Below, one piece after another: positions 18,402-27,389 of a stretch of DNA of 64,000 nt (its first letter is position 1; every line of letters starts with the position of its first letter). Position numbers and translations under genes: made by a program. The stretch is from positions 558,001 through 622,000 of the forward strand of contig NZ_AP023182.1 of NCBI RefSeq assembly GCF_013426915.1. The letters run 5' to 3'. The notes under the pieces were generated by a model, which worked only from the letters and a program-made list of their open reading frames with translations, was not told the origin of the DNA and made no database searches. This stretch comes from Paraburkholderia sp. PGU19. GTDB lineage: Bacteria > Pseudomonadota > Gammaproteobacteria > Burkholderiales > Burkholderiaceae.

Positions 18402-19091
18402 TCAGACGTGAGGGGCAATGGCCAGTTGGGCTTGCGCGCGGCGCACGTCACGGCGGCCCCAGAGCGGCGGGCTCATGACCTCGTCATAGTCGGCAAACAT
18501 TATGTTAAAGCTGATGCTCACGCGTGCCTGCGCACTCGTATTTGCGGACACCGAATGGGGTAGCCATGCCGGGAATATCAGCAACGTGCCTTCGCTGACC
18601 GGAACGACCACCTGATCTGTGTTGTACGCCGTTAACTCAGTGACGGGTGGACGGATGATGGCCGTCTGCGGGCGCGGATCATGGAAGTTGATCGTGTCCG
18701 CGCCGGTTTGCGAGCGCAGGTAATACACGCCGCTCAGGAAGTTGTTTGGATGAGTGTGCATCGCGTGTGTCCCGCCTGGCGTCAGCACATTGATCCAGCA
18801 TCCGGTGAGGCGAAATGGGGCGTTGTCCACTTTGAGAAATGTGAGTACGTCGCGCGCGGCCTGGTCGATAAGCGCGATCAGCGCAGCGAGCTCGGGCTTT
18901 TCATGTTGTTGATGGCTGGATTGCCATGTGGTGCCGCTATGGGTGCCTTCGCCGCTCCGAATCAGGGCGTCGACGTACGCCATCAGATCCCGATCCAGGG
19001 GTTCGTAATACGCTGGATCGAGGCGGCGCTGCCACACGAAAGTCGGAAAGAGACGAATGATGTCCGGAGTGGAAGTGGAGATTGTCATCAT
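18402..19091 (-). CDS. 2OG-Fe(II) oxygenase-type protein (TIGR02466 group)
   Basis: A 229-residue cupin-fold oxygenase. The Fe ligands are likely in 'AMHTHPNNFLSGVYYL' (His112/His114) and 'LPHSVSAN' (His179). Arg190 in 'ARVSISFN' is the probable 2-oxoglutarate anchor. The N-terminal opening 'IIRLFPTFVWQRRL' is typical of TIGR02466 proteins, whose substrates are unknown. It is alone on its strand, downstream of a pseudogene-rich zone. Confidence 0.82.
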   Translation of the reverse strand: MMTISTSTPDIIRLFPTFVWQRRLDPAYYEPLDRDLMAYVDALIRSGEGTHSGTTWQSSHQQHEKPELAALIALIDQAARDVLTFLKVDNAPFRLTGCWINVLTPGGTHAMHTHPNNFLSGVYYLRSQTGADTINFHDPRPQTAIIRPPVTELTAYNTDQVVVPVSEGTLLIFPAWLPHSVSANTSAQARVSISFNIMFADYDEVMSPPLWGRRDVRRAQAQLAIAPHV

Positions 19092-19485
19092 TCAACGCCT
19101 GATGCGCTGCATGGGATACTCACTTGTCACTATAGGTCGGATGCCGGCACTTGTTTCCTGCATGCGTTGTGCGGTCAAAGGCGCGCAGATGGAACCAGCC
19201 TTGGCCAGTTGTGGATCGCGGAAGTCGGCCCCCTTCGGTCACCCGCGCATGCCGCAGTGCAGTCAGACAAGCGCCACGTCAACGCGTAGCGCCGCCACGC
19301 TATGGGCCTCGTGCGGCTTGATCCAGTCGCTCTGACCAGCTAGTCTTTGGCGCCCGCGCGTCGTGCAGCCAGTTCCGGCTGTACCGTGTGACGGTTGCGA
19401 TGCGACCGCGCCGAGTCGCGCGGGAGCGTCTGACGGCCGGAGTGGGACCCAAAGGGGGCGCCGATGGCCTCATCTTGTCTGCTTC
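19092..19485. other. Intergenic stretch, nothing recognised
   Basis: About 390 bases between the oxygenase start and the DUF1269-like relic. Open frames exist, but none has a recognisable domain. The part next to 19091 presumably contains the oxygenase promoter. Confidence 0.45.
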
Positions 19486-19993
19486 TCAGGGGAAGATCGG
19501 TGTCGTGGGCTCCGCGCCTTCGAGATCGGCCTTCGGAAAATGCTGCGCGACCATCTGCTCGATCTCATGTTCGCGCGATCCAGGCACGTCGGCCATGATC
19601 AAGAGCTGGCCATCACGTATGGCGCCACGAAAGCGTTCGAGTCGTGCATTCGGTTCGTCGACGCCGATCATCGTGGCCGTCCAGGCCCCGAAGCCGGCAC
19701 CCGCCAACGTCAATGCGACGACGGCTCCGCCCGCAATTGCGAGCTCCGCGGGAGGAAACGCCAGTGCCACGAGGCCGAGAAGCGCGCCGGTCGCACCGGC
19801 GCGCCACGCCGCGTTCGAGCGAGTGCACGACATCGCTGCTTTGCAGCAAGGATGCCTCGGGTTACTGTTCGAGCGCGACACTGTGATTCGCGAGAACATG
19901 GATATGTCGCCATGTGATCCGTGCCTGCGGCAAGTCGTCTACGATCGCCTTCGCCGTCGTCGTGTCAGGTACGAGAAAATAAAGACGTCTCAT
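19486..19993 (-). pseudogene. DUF1269-like glycine-zipper membrane protein, two lesions
   Basis: From ATG 19993 (GGAGAG upstream) the frame reads 'MRRLYFLVPDTTTAKAIVDD', a typical start for small membrane-associated stress proteins. It meets TAA after 'HSVALEQ', continues in frame with 'PEASLLQSSDVVHSLERG', then shifts one frame near 19805. There a glycine-rich membrane segment follows ('GALLGLVALAF', 'AGAGFGAWTATMIG') and a C-terminal alpha/beta unit ending 'AEPTTPIFP'. At least one nonsense and one indel are required, so real decay is likely. The intact minus-strand gene at 26752-27294 has the same architecture. Confidence 0.7.
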
Positions 19994-20104
19994 GTCGGCT
20001 CTCCATCAATCAAGCGTTCCCGCCGACGGGTCGATGCTGTTTATCGTACGCCTGCCGCAGGCAATCAGAGAGGGCGTAGGTGACCTTCCCCGGAATTATC
20101 GGGC

Positions 20105-20512
20105 CAGCTGAAACTTGAGATCAGCGAGCAGACGATCTACAACTGGCGGCAGCATTTCGGCGGTCTGAAGGCTGAGGATGTGAAGCGGCTCAAACAGCTC
20201 GAACAGGAGAATGCGCGACTGGAGAAGATGGTGGCGGAGCGGCATCTCGAGCTGGATGTGACGAAAGAGATCAACGCAAAAAAGTGGTGCGCGCGCCCTC
20301 CCGCCTGCATGCGCGAAAGCATGGGGCCTGTCGGAGCGACGTGCGCGCGCGCTGATGTCGCTCGCGCGGTCAGCGTTGCATTACGGATCGAAAAACTTGC
20401 TCGAGCGGGACGCGCCTGTGCTCGCCGAAATGAGCGCACTCTGTCGGCGCAATATCCGAGCTATGGTTACCGTCGAATCCAGATCTTTCTCGGGCGCAGG
20501 GTCACGCATTGA
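20105..20512 (+). pseudogene. IS3-family transposase remnant (orfA end and orfB start)
   Basis: Frame text 'KLEISEQTIYNWRQHFGGLK' and the leucine-zipper part 'LKQLEQENARLEKMVAERHL' are the end of an IS3 OrfA. OrfB-like words follow in shifting frames ('MSLARSALHYGSKNLLERDA', 'LSAQYPSYGYRRIQIFLGR'). The DDE catalytic core is absent. The element is truncated on both sides, next to an Edd fragment. Confidence 0.75.
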
Positions 20513-20604
20513 CGGCGGCGTAAATCCGACACCAGACGGCGGCGCAGGTGGAGTAAACGACTCGACCATGCCCCGCGGGGAGTCGCGCGCCCCAACGCTT
20601 TCCG

Positions 20605-20947
20605 TGCTGCGGGAGCGCCGCTTCAAAGTGGCGCTGGTGCTGGTCACGGACGAGCGCATGTCAGGCGCATCAGGCAAGGTGTCGGCGGCGATCCACGTCG
20701 CGCCGAAGGGCTCAACGGCGGCCCGCTGGCGCGTGTGCGCGACGGCGATATCGTGGTGCTGGATGCGGAAGCCGGAACGCTGTCGGTGCGCGTGCCGGAA
20801 GCGGAATGGAACTCCCGCGAGGTCCGCACGCCGGTTCTCGCGCGTTACCACGCCGGCATCGGACGGGATCTGTTCTCGGGTTTCCGCCGCAATGTCTCGC
20901 CGGCGGAGGAAGGTGCCTGCACGTTGTTCGTGTCGGCGAGGGCGTGA
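20605..20947 (+). pseudogene. Phosphogluconate dehydratase (Edd) C-terminal fragment
   Basis: 'RRFKVALVLVT', 'ERMSGASGKVSAAIHV' and, after a frame change near 20730, 'RVRDGDIVVLDAEAGTLSVR' and 'GIGRDLFSGFRRNVSPAEEG' match the C-terminal domain of the ILVD/EDD dehydratases, closest to 6-phosphogluconate dehydratase of the Entner-Doudoroff pathway. The Fe-S binding N-terminal two thirds are missing. Confidence 0.7.
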
Positions 20948-21026
20948 GTTGACGATCGATCGTTGTCGGCTTCTGCAGGGGGGGCGCAGTTCATCCCTGG
21001 TTTCGTCCCCCTGCCGGGGCCGGCTC

Positions 21027-21052
21027 ACTTTCTTTGCATTGCCAAAGAAAGT
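21027..21052. repeat. Burkholderia-type intergenic hairpin repeat
   Basis: ACTTTCTTTG at 21027-21036 pairs perfectly with CAAAGAAAGT at 21043-21052 across a six-base loop. This CTTTCTTTG/CAAAGAAAG stem, next to a GC-rich CCCCTGCCGGGG stretch, is a pattern I have seen repeatedly between genes of Burkholderiaceae. It may act as a transcript hairpin. Confidence 0.6.
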
Positions 21053-21112
21053 AAGAAAAGAATGGCGCACCCGGAGCGAACTGCACATTCATTCACACCA
21101 TTGGGAACGGCG

Positions 21113-21589
21113 CATGCCGGACTGGCTCGCTTCTGCCGTGGCCGGTGTTGTGGTTGGCGCCTTGTTCATCGTGCTTGAGTTCTTCTGGTCGACAATGGTC
21201 CTCAATGAAAGCCCGTGTCGACCGACCCACAAGATCGCGGCGATGGTGATGGGCCCGAGTGCGCTCGAACAGATGTCTCTCTTCAGCTTTGGCATCGTGG
21301 CGACGGCACTGGTACTGCACTACGTGCTCGGCGCCATCATGGCCATGGGGATGATTCTCGGAGCGGTCATTGCGCCTTTCCACTTGGATTCGAATGGGGG
21401 CATGGAGGCTGTCATCGGGGTAGCCTTCGGGATCGTCGCGTATGTGTGGAACATGTCATGACGGCCGTGTTCCCATGGTTCGTCTCGGAGCGGGGATCCG
21501 GACCCTTGTTGGCAAACTTGCTGTTCGGTGCGGTCACCGCGATCGTCTACGGCATGCTGAAACGGCGCACGCAGGACGCGATGCACTGA
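21113..21589 (+). pseudogene. Four-helix membrane protein, frameshifted relative of 28821-29354
   Basis: ATG 21113 opens 'MPDWLASAVAGVVVGALFIV', followed by hydrophobic segments 'LFSFGIVATALVLHYVLGAI' and 'HLDSNGGMEAVIGVAFGIVA'. Near 21452 one base is missing and the next frame continues 'MTAVFPWFVSERGSGPLL' to 21589. The same arrangement ('FNLDSSMGMASLAGG', then 'TQFFPWFVEARNWASLL') is intact at 28821-29354. The two copies flank the cytochrome oxidase operon. The function is unknown. Confidence 0.7.
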
Positions 21590-21616
21590 CGCGCCGTTTT
21601 TTTCCCGGCGCGCCGA

Positions 21617-21670
21617 TAGAGTCTGTTCACTTGTGCGACGTACGCACGTCGCACATGTGAACAGACTCTA
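21617..21670. repeat. 54-bp near-perfect palindrome
   Basis: TAGAGTCTGTTCAC at 21617-21630 pairs with GTGAACAGACTCTA at 21657-21670. The inner parts pair through to the centre at 21643/21644. Of 27 base pairs, only two are mismatched (21631/21656 and 21642/21645). No T-run follows, so it is not a textbook terminator. It stands between the broken membrane gene and the oxidase operon. Confidence 0.9.
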
Positions 21671-21978
21671 AACACCCGGCGCCCTCGAGAGACGGCCGCC
21701 TCGGCAACCAATTCTGGCGGCGGCCGTTTTGCATTGCATCGCAGCAAGTGACTCCTCTATTCGCACGATCCGTATATGGGGCGCGCTTCCCCCTTGCGCT
21801 GCCTTGCACGTTGCAGAGGAGAGGACTACCTTTGCTTTAGAGCCGCTTGCAACGCACAGCGAAGCGGTCCTGGCAGAAGTGCCTGCGCAGGCAGTACGAA
21901 GTACTGCAAGGCGGCACAACGACGCCAGGAGCCTTTTTTGTTAGCGGCTCCAGCGAGTGACGCGCAGCGAGGTGGCGT
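21671..21978. other. Leader region of the oxidase operon
   Basis: About 300 bases between the palindrome and coxB. A second GC-rich inverted repeat (GACGGCCGCC ... GGCGGCGGCCGT, about 21691-21728) is present. The promoter of the cox operon should lie here, but no clear -35/-10 pair or regulator site could be assigned. Confidence 0.4.
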
Positions 21979-23127
21979 ATGGCGCTTGCGATTACCCTGA
22001 GCCTGATCATCGTATTGGCGGTAGGGTTTCATTTTGCCAGTCCCTGGTGGATCACACCGATCGCCTCGAACTGGGTGCGCATGGACGACATGCTGACGAT
22101 CACGATCGTCATTACCGGCGCGCTCTTCATCGCGATCAACCTGTTCATCGTGATCGCACTGGTGCGCTACCGCCACCGCAGGGGTCATCGCGCTGCTTAC
22201 GAGCCGCACAACAAGCGGCTGGAATGGTGGTTGATCGGCCTGACGTCTGTCGGCGTGGCAGCGTTGCTGGCACCGGGGCTCTTCGTCTACGCGGACTACG
22301 TACGGCCGCCACCTAACGTGCTGCAGGTGGAAGTGCTCGCCCAGCAATGGCAATGGCGCTTCCGCTTTGCCGGCCCCGGTGGCAAGCTGGGCACGTCGGA
22401 CGTGCGCTACATCAGCAACGACAACCCCTTCGGCCTGAACCCCGGCGACCCCAACGGCCGTGACAACTACCTGATCGAGACGCCCGAGGTGCACCTGCCG
22501 ATCAACCGGCCGATCCAGGTCCTGACACGGTCGCGCGACGTGCTACACGACTTCTACGTACCGCCGTTCCGTGCGCGCATGAACATAGTGCCGGGCATGG
22601 TGACCACCTTCTGGTTCACGCCGACCAAGGCAGGGCGTTACGACATCCTGTGCGCGCAGCTTTGCGGTATCGGGCACTCCAACATGCGCGGCGTGGTGGT
22701 GGTGGAAGACGAAGCATCGTTCTCGCGCTGGCTGGCGCAGCAGAGCACGTTCGCGCAGCGGCAGCAGGCCAAGGTTCAGGCCGCACCCGCCGCTGCAGGC
22801 GGCAGCGCCCGGGCGCTCGCTGATCAGGGCAAGGCGCTCGCAGAGGCCAAGGGCTGCATCGCCTGCCATACCGTGGACGGCAGTCCGCGCGTGGGCCCCA
22901 CCTGGAAGGGCCTGTACGGCAAGACCGAAACGATGGCCGACGGCAGCACCGCGAAGGTGGACGAAGCCTATCTGCGCGCCTTCATCCGCGACCCGAAGGC
23001 CCGCGTCGTGAAGGGCTTCTCACCCATCATGCCAAACTTCGACCTGAGCGAGCAGGAGCTGACCGCGCTGGTGACCTACATCAAATCGCAAGGCGGCCCG
23101 GGCGCCAGCAGCGCAGCCCAACCCTAG
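21979..23127 (+). CDS. coxB: Cytochrome c oxidase subunit II with fused cytochrome c domain (caa3 type)
   Basis: A 382-residue subunit II. Two N-terminal transmembrane helices (about 1-25 and 38-63; a third hydrophobic segment near 85-105) precede the periplasmic cupredoxin domain. CuA ligands are in 'VLHDFYVPPF' near 183 and 'CAQLCGIGHSNM' near 225. After a linker, a class I cytochrome c domain has 'CIACH' near 294 and a Met ligand near 'PIMPNF' about 350. The fused haem c defines a caa3-type oxidase that takes electrons directly from cytochrome c. It is the first gene of the operon, 13 bases before coxA. Confidence 0.93.
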   Translation: MALAITLSLIIVLAVGFHFASPWWITPIASNWVRMDDMLTITIVITGALFIAINLFIVIALVRYRHRRGHRAAYEPHNKRLEWWLIGLTSVGVAALLAPGLFVYADYVRPPPNVLQVEVLAQQWQWRFRFAGPGGKLGTSDVRYISNDNPFGLNPGDPNGRDNYLIETPEVHLPINRPIQVLTRSRDVLHDFYVPPFRARMNIVPGMVTTFWFTPTKAGRYDILCAQLCGIGHSNMRGVVVVEDEASFSRWLAQQSTFAQRQQAKVQAAPAAAGGSARALADQGKALAEAKGCIACHTVDGSPRVGPTWKGLYGKTETMADGSTAKVDEAYLRAFIRDPKARVVKGFSPIMPNFDLSEQELTALVTYIKSQGGPGASSAAQP

Positions 23128-23140
23128 CGGAGCAGACGCA

Positions 23141-24895
23141 ATGTCCTACGCGCACACCGATCACGTCCCGCAAAGCTTCTGGACCCGCTATGTCTGGAGC
23201 CAGGACCACAAGGTCATCGCCGTGCAGTATTCGCTGACGGCCATCTCCATCGGCCTGGTCGGCCTTGTGTTGTCGGACCTGATGCGGCTGCAGCTCGGCT
23301 TTCCGGGCAAGTTCAGTTTCATCGACGCCAACCACTACTACCAGTTCGTCACCATGCACGGGATGATCATGGTGATCTACCTGCTGACGGCGCTGTTTTT
23401 GGGCGGCTTCGGCAACTACCTGATCCCGCTGATGCTGGGCGCCCGCGACATGGTGTTCCCGTTTCTCAACATGCTGAGCTACTGGGTCTACCTGCTGGCC
23501 GTGCTGGTGCTGATGGCGAGCTTCTTCGTGCCAGGCGGGCCGACCGGCGCAGGCTGGACGCTGTATCCACCCCAGGCCATCCTGCCGGGCACGCCGGGCG
23601 TGGAATGGGGCATCGTGTTGATGCTGGTGTCGCTGGCGATCTTCATCGTCGCGACAACGATGGGCGGCTTGAATTACGTCACCACCACGCTGCAGGCGCG
23701 CACGCGCGGCATGACGCTCATGCGCATGCCGCTCACGGTGTGGGGCATCTTCGTGGCGACCATCCTGGCGCTTCTGGCGTTTCCGGCACTGTTCGTGTCG
23801 GCGGTGATGATGCTGCTCGACAAGACACTCGGCACCAGCTTCTTCATACCGGCTGTGGTGTCGATGGGGCAGACGCTCAAGCATGCCGGCGGTAGCCCGC
23901 TGCTGTTCCAGCACCTGTTCTGGTTCTTCGGGCATCCGGAGGTCTACATCGTCGCGCTACCGGCCTTTGGCATCGTGTCGGACCTCATCAGCACGCACGC
24001 GCGCAAGAGCATCTTCGGCCACAAGATGATGGTGTGGGCCATCATCATCATCGGTGCGCTGAGCTTCGTAGTCTGGGCGCACCACATGTTCATCGCCGGC
24101 ATGAATCCGTACTTCGGCTTCTTCTTTGCCACCACCACACTCATCATCGCCATCCCGACCGCCCTCAAGGTCTACAACTGGGTGCTGACGCTGTGGCGCG
24201 GCGATATCCACCTGACCGTGCCGATGCTGTTTGCCATCGGCTTCATCAGCACCTTCGTCCTGGGTGGGCTGACCGGGCTCTACCTCGGCAACGTGAGCGT
24301 GGACATTCCGCTTTCGAACACGTACTTCGTGGTGGCGCACTTCCATATGGTGATGGCCGTGTCGCCGATCCTGGTGGTGTTTGGCGGCATGTATCACTGG
24401 TATCCGAAGGTGACGGGCCGCATGCTCAACGACACGCTCGGGCGCGTGCACTTCTGGGTTACCTTCCTCGGCACCTATGCGATCTACTTCCCGATGCACT
24501 ATCTCGGCATCCTGGGCATGCCGCGGCGGTATTACGCGTATGAGGGCTACAGCTTCATTCCACCTTCGGCGCAGACGCTCAACACGTTCATCACCGTCGT
24601 TGCGCTGATCGTTGCGGCGTCGCAGTTGCTGTTCCTGTACAACCTGGCGTGGAGCCTCGTGCGCGGCAAGCGTGCCGACAGCAACCCCTGGCGGGCCACC
24701 ACGCTGGAATGGCAGACGCCGCAAACGCCGCCAGTGCACGGCAACTGGGGCGCCGCACTGCCCGTCGTCTACCGCTGGGCGTACGAATACAGCCCGCCGG
24801 GGCACGAGGAAGACTTCGTCCCGCAAAACCAGCCGCCAGCGACGGCGCCTGAACCGGCCCACCCGACGCTTGAACCCGGCGAGGCACGCGAATGA
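23141..24895 (+). CDS. coxA: Cytochrome c oxidase subunit I
   Basis: A 584-residue haem-copper oxidase core with about 12 helices. Haem a/a3 and CuB ligands are in 'TMHGMIM' near 71, 'FGHPEVYIVALPAFG' near 263 (the Glu of a type A1 D-channel is present), 'WAHHMF' near 312 and 'VAHFHMVM' near 399. The C-terminal tail is Pro-rich. It reduces O2 to water and pumps protons in the inner membrane. It overlaps the following subunit III gene by four bases (ATGA). Confidence 0.95.
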   Translation: MSYAHTDHVPQSFWTRYVWSQDHKVIAVQYSLTAISIGLVGLVLSDLMRLQLGFPGKFSFIDANHYYQFVTMHGMIMVIYLLTALFLGGFGNYLIPLMLGARDMVFPFLNMLSYWVYLLAVLVLMASFFVPGGPTGAGWTLYPPQAILPGTPGVEWGIVLMLVSLAIFIVATTMGGLNYVTTTLQARTRGMTLMRMPLTVWGIFVATILALLAFPALFVSAVMMLLDKTLGTSFFIPAVVSMGQTLKHAGGSPLLFQHLFWFFGHPEVYIVALPAFGIVSDLISTHARKSIFGHKMMVWAIIIIGALSFVVWAHHMFIAGMNPYFGFFFATTTLIIAIPTALKVYNWVLTLWRGDIHLTVPMLFAIGFISTFVLGGLTGLYLGNVSVDIPLSNTYFVVAHFHMVMAVSPILVVFGGMYHWYPKVTGRMLNDTLGRVHFWVTFLGTYAIYFPMHYLGILGMPRRYYAYEGYSFIPPSAQTLNTFITVVALIVAASQLLFLYNLAWSLVRGKRADSNPWRATTLEWQTPQTPPVHGNWGAALPVVYRWAYEYSPPGHEEDFVPQNQPPATAPEPAHPTLEPGEARE

Positions 24896-25503
24896 CCACA
24901 CTGCGCCGCTCCTTCGTTCCTGACGCGCCACCTGTCTTGCGGAATGCGAGCCGCGTCGGCCTGATCGTCTTCATGGCGGTGGCAACGACATTGTTTTCAT
25001 TGCTGCTGTTCGCCTATGCAATGCGCATGCGCGAGCCCGACTGGCGGCCGATCCCGCATCCGGCGCTGCTGTGGTGGAACACCGGCGCGCTGGTTCTGGC
25101 AAGCATTGCTATGCAGCGTGCCCGGCAGCTGACCTTACACCGCGCGGCGTGGCTGGTGTCCAGCGGTGTGCTGGCGGCCGTGTTCGTGATCGGACAAATG
25201 ACCGCCTGGCGCATGCTGTCGGCGGCCGGGCAGACCGTCACCGTCAATCCCTCCAATAGTTTCCTCTACCTGCTCACCGGCCTGCACGGGTTGCATGTGC
25301 TGGGCGGGCTGGTGGCCTGGGCGGTGACGATCGTGCGTCTCCAGCGCGGGGACCCCTTCCGAGCCCAGCGCGCCATCGCGCTGTGCGCCATCTACTGGCA
25401 TTTCCTGCTGGCTGTCTGGCTCGTGCTACTGGCGGCGATGTGGTGGATCACCCCTGGGTTCGTCGCCGCCATCTGCGGGCCGCTGTATGGAGCCGCGCCA
25501 TGA
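24892..25503 (+). CDS. Cytochrome c oxidase subunit III, first copy
   Basis: A 203-residue five-helix protein with the subunit III pattern 'FLYLLTGLHGLHVLGGLVAW' in the middle and 'IYWHFLLAVWLVLLAAMWW' at the end. It lacks the conserved helix-III glutamate context seen in longer relatives, but the overall match is good. Its start overlaps coxA and its stop overlaps the second subunit III gene, so all are co-translated. Confidence 0.82.
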   Translation: MTTLRRSFVPDAPPVLRNASRVGLIVFMAVATTLFSLLLFAYAMRMREPDWRPIPHPALLWWNTGALVLASIAMQRARQLTLHRAAWLVSSGVLAAVFVIGQMTAWRMLSAAGQTVTVNPSNSFLYLLTGLHGLHVLGGLVAWAVTIVRLQRGDPFRAQRAIALCAIYWHFLLAVWLVLLAAMWWITPGFVAAICGPLYGAAP

Positions 25504-26207
25504 CCACGCCCACGCTCCCGACCGAATCCGCTGCCACCACGCCCACCGACGCCGGGCCTGACGGCTGGCGCGGCATCGTCACGGACTGGTCGGCCGACCG
25601 CGAAGCCTTCAAGGTGCCGTGGGGCAAGGCGATGATGTGGATCTTCCTGCTGTCGGACACCTTTATCTTCAGCAGCTTCCTGATAGGCTACATGACGGTG
25701 CGCATGTCGACCACGGTGCCGTGGCCTGACCCTTCCAAGGTATTCGGGCTCACTGTGGGCGGCGTGGATGTGCCCTTGCTGCTGATCGCCATCATGACGT
25801 TCACCCTGATCACCAGCAGCGGCACCATGGCGATGGCTGTCAACTTTGGCTACCGGCGCAACGCAAAACGCGCCGCCGCACTGTTGCTGGCGACTGCGCT
25901 GCTGGGCGCGACCTTCGTGTCGATGCAGGCCTTCGAATGGACCAAGCTGATCGTCCATGAAGGTATCCGCCCCTGGGGCAACCCGATGGGCGCGGCGCAG
26001 TTTGGCGCGTGCTTCTTCATGATCACCGGGTTCCACGGCTTTCACGTGACCTGCGGTGTGATCTACCTGCTGCTGATCGCACGCAAGATCCTTCAGCCGG
26101 GGTTCACCGAGCGCGGCAACTTCCAGATCGTGGAGATTGCCGGCTTGTACTGGCACTTCGTCGACCTGGTGTGGGTGTTCATCTTTGCGCTGTTCTATTT
26201 GTGGTGA
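25500..26207 (+). CDS. Cytochrome c oxidase subunit III, second copy
   Basis: A 235-residue five-helix protein. It opens with a hydrophilic ~40-residue tail, then 'MMWIFLLSDTFIFSSFLIGY', 'MQAFEWTKLI', 'TGFHGFHVTCGVIYLLLIA' and 'GLYWHFVDLVWVFIFALFYL'. This is the closer match to classical subunit III. The ATG 25500 overlaps the previous stop by four bases. Two tandem subunit III genes in one operon is unusual for mitochondrial-type oxidases but is seen in some caa3 clusters. Confidence 0.88.
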   Translation: MTTPTLPTESAATTPTDAGPDGWRGIVTDWSADREAFKVPWGKAMMWIFLLSDTFIFSSFLIGYMTVRMSTTVPWPDPSKVFGLTVGGVDVPLLLIAIMTFTLITSSGTMAMAVNFGYRRNAKRAAALLLATALLGATFVSMQAFEWTKLIVHEGIRPWGNPMGAAQFGACFFMITGFHGFHVTCGVIYLLLIARKILQPGFTERGNFQIVEIAGLYWHFVDLVWVFIFALFYLW

Positions 26208-26215
26208 GGCAGATC

Positions 26216-26557
26216 ATGGACCACACCGATCCTGCCCATCTACCCGACGCCGCGCACGGCCAGCAGCATCCGATTGGTATCTACCTGAAAATCTGGGGCC
26301 TGCTGTTCGTACTGAGCACGATGTCGTACATGGTGGACTACTTCCACGTGCAGGGCCTGCTGCGCTGGGCGCTGATCGTCGTGCTCATGATCGCCAAGGC
26401 CGGGCTGATCGTGTCGATTTTCATGCACATGATGTGGGAGCGGCTGGCGCTGGTGTACGCCATCCTGATACCGCCCCTGTGCCTGCTGGTGCTGCTGGTT
26501 CTGATGGCTGCCGAAGCGCATCACACCTTCGGCATGCGGGAACTATTCTTCCATTGA
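26216..26557 (+). CDS. Cytochrome c oxidase subunit IV (prokaryotic type)
   Basis: A 113-residue protein with a His-rich start ('MDHTDPAHLPDAAHGQQHP') and three hydrophobic helices, the last two 'IVVLMIAKAGLIVSIFMHMM' and 'YAILIPPLCLLVLLVLMAA'. Size, position after subunit III and topology fit the CtaF/CyoD-like subunit IV. It starts eight bases after the preceding stop and is the last gene of the operon. The bases 26558-26751 downstream show no clear terminator. Confidence 0.85.
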   Translation: MDHTDPAHLPDAAHGQQHPIGIYLKIWGLLFVLSTMSYMVDYFHVQGLLRWALIVVLMIAKAGLIVSIFMHMMWERLALVYAILIPPLCLLVLLVLMAAEAHHTFGMRELFFH

Positions 26558-26751
26558 CCCCTTCGCCGACCGTTCCTCAGCCGACGGCCGTTGCGTCCCT
26601 CGCTCCTCGAAGAGCTCGGCCTGAAGTCGTCCTGCAAGACGAGCGGTGGCAAGGGCCTGCCTGGAACCCACCGCTCTGAATACAAAACGACCCAACAAAG
26701 CCGTTCCTATTTCCTGGCTCGCTGAAAATCTCAGCGAAAAACACCTTCAAA

Positions 26752-27294
26752 TCAGGCGTGCTTCTCGCTGAATTCGTTGAGCGGCACAGGCTGCCTGAGC
26801 GGATCGAAGTCCGCCCACCGCCCTTGTTGCCAGCGGCCGGTCGCACGTTCGATCGCCCCGCCTCCCGCATCGCGCAGCACCCGTGCGGCTTCTAACTGGC
26901 TCTCCGGCGACACGTGTACGGCGACCAGCACGCCGGAATCACGGGTATCTTCGTAGCTGGCTTCACGCGTGCTCACCATCGCGCCGACCAATGAACCGAC
27001 ATACGCACTCACCCCGGCCGCGATCAGCGACACGATAAGCGGCGCTGAAAACGCTGCGAAGATCCCGACGCCGACCATGGCGCCAACCACTGCGCCAATC
27101 GTGACGCCCATCTCGGCACCCTTCGGCGCCTCCCTCGCGTTTGCGTCGGTGCCGGTATCGACTCCGTGCTGGCCGGGCGGATTGACGAAAAACAGTGTGA
27201 CGTCCTCCTCGACGAAACCGGCATTGAAGAGCCGTTGCGCCGCGTCTTCAGCGGCGGGGAATGTCGTAAAGCGTGCTGCGACGATGAGTGACAT
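26752..27294 (-). CDS. Glycine-zipper membrane-associated protein of unknown function
   Basis: A 180-residue protein that starts at ATG 27294 behind a strong GGAAGGAGG. It has an N-terminal alpha/beta part ('AARFTTFPAAEDAAQRLF'), a glycine-rich membrane hairpin ('GVTIGAVVGAMVGVGIFAAF' and 'VSAYVGSLVGAMVSTR') and a C-terminal alpha/beta part ('GVLVAVHVSPESQLEAARVL'). This resembles DUF1269-like stress proteins. It is convergent with the oxidase operon. A broken gene of the same design lies at 19486-19993. Confidence 0.7.
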   Translation of the reverse strand: MSLIVAARFTTFPAAEDAAQRLFNAGFVEEDVTLFFVNPPGQHGVDTGTDANAREAPKGAEMGVTIGAVVGAMVGVGIFAAFSAPLIVSLIAAGVSAYVGSLVGAMVSTREASYEDTRDSGVLVAVHVSPESQLEAARVLRDAGGGAIERATGRWQQGRWADFDPLRQPVPLNEFSEKHA

Positions 27295-27389
27295 GTGGCC
27301 TCCTTCCATCGTTGACTAGCGGTTGCAGAGTATGCCGCCCCACCTCACCCGCGCCGAGGCAGAGGTGCGTGCGGTGGCACGCGCCGGGA

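Noticed and set aside
23081..24931. Two long minus-strand frames opposite coxA
   Set aside because: Both have antisense-type composition (His/Arg/Glu-rich) and no domain; coxA on the plus strand is certain.
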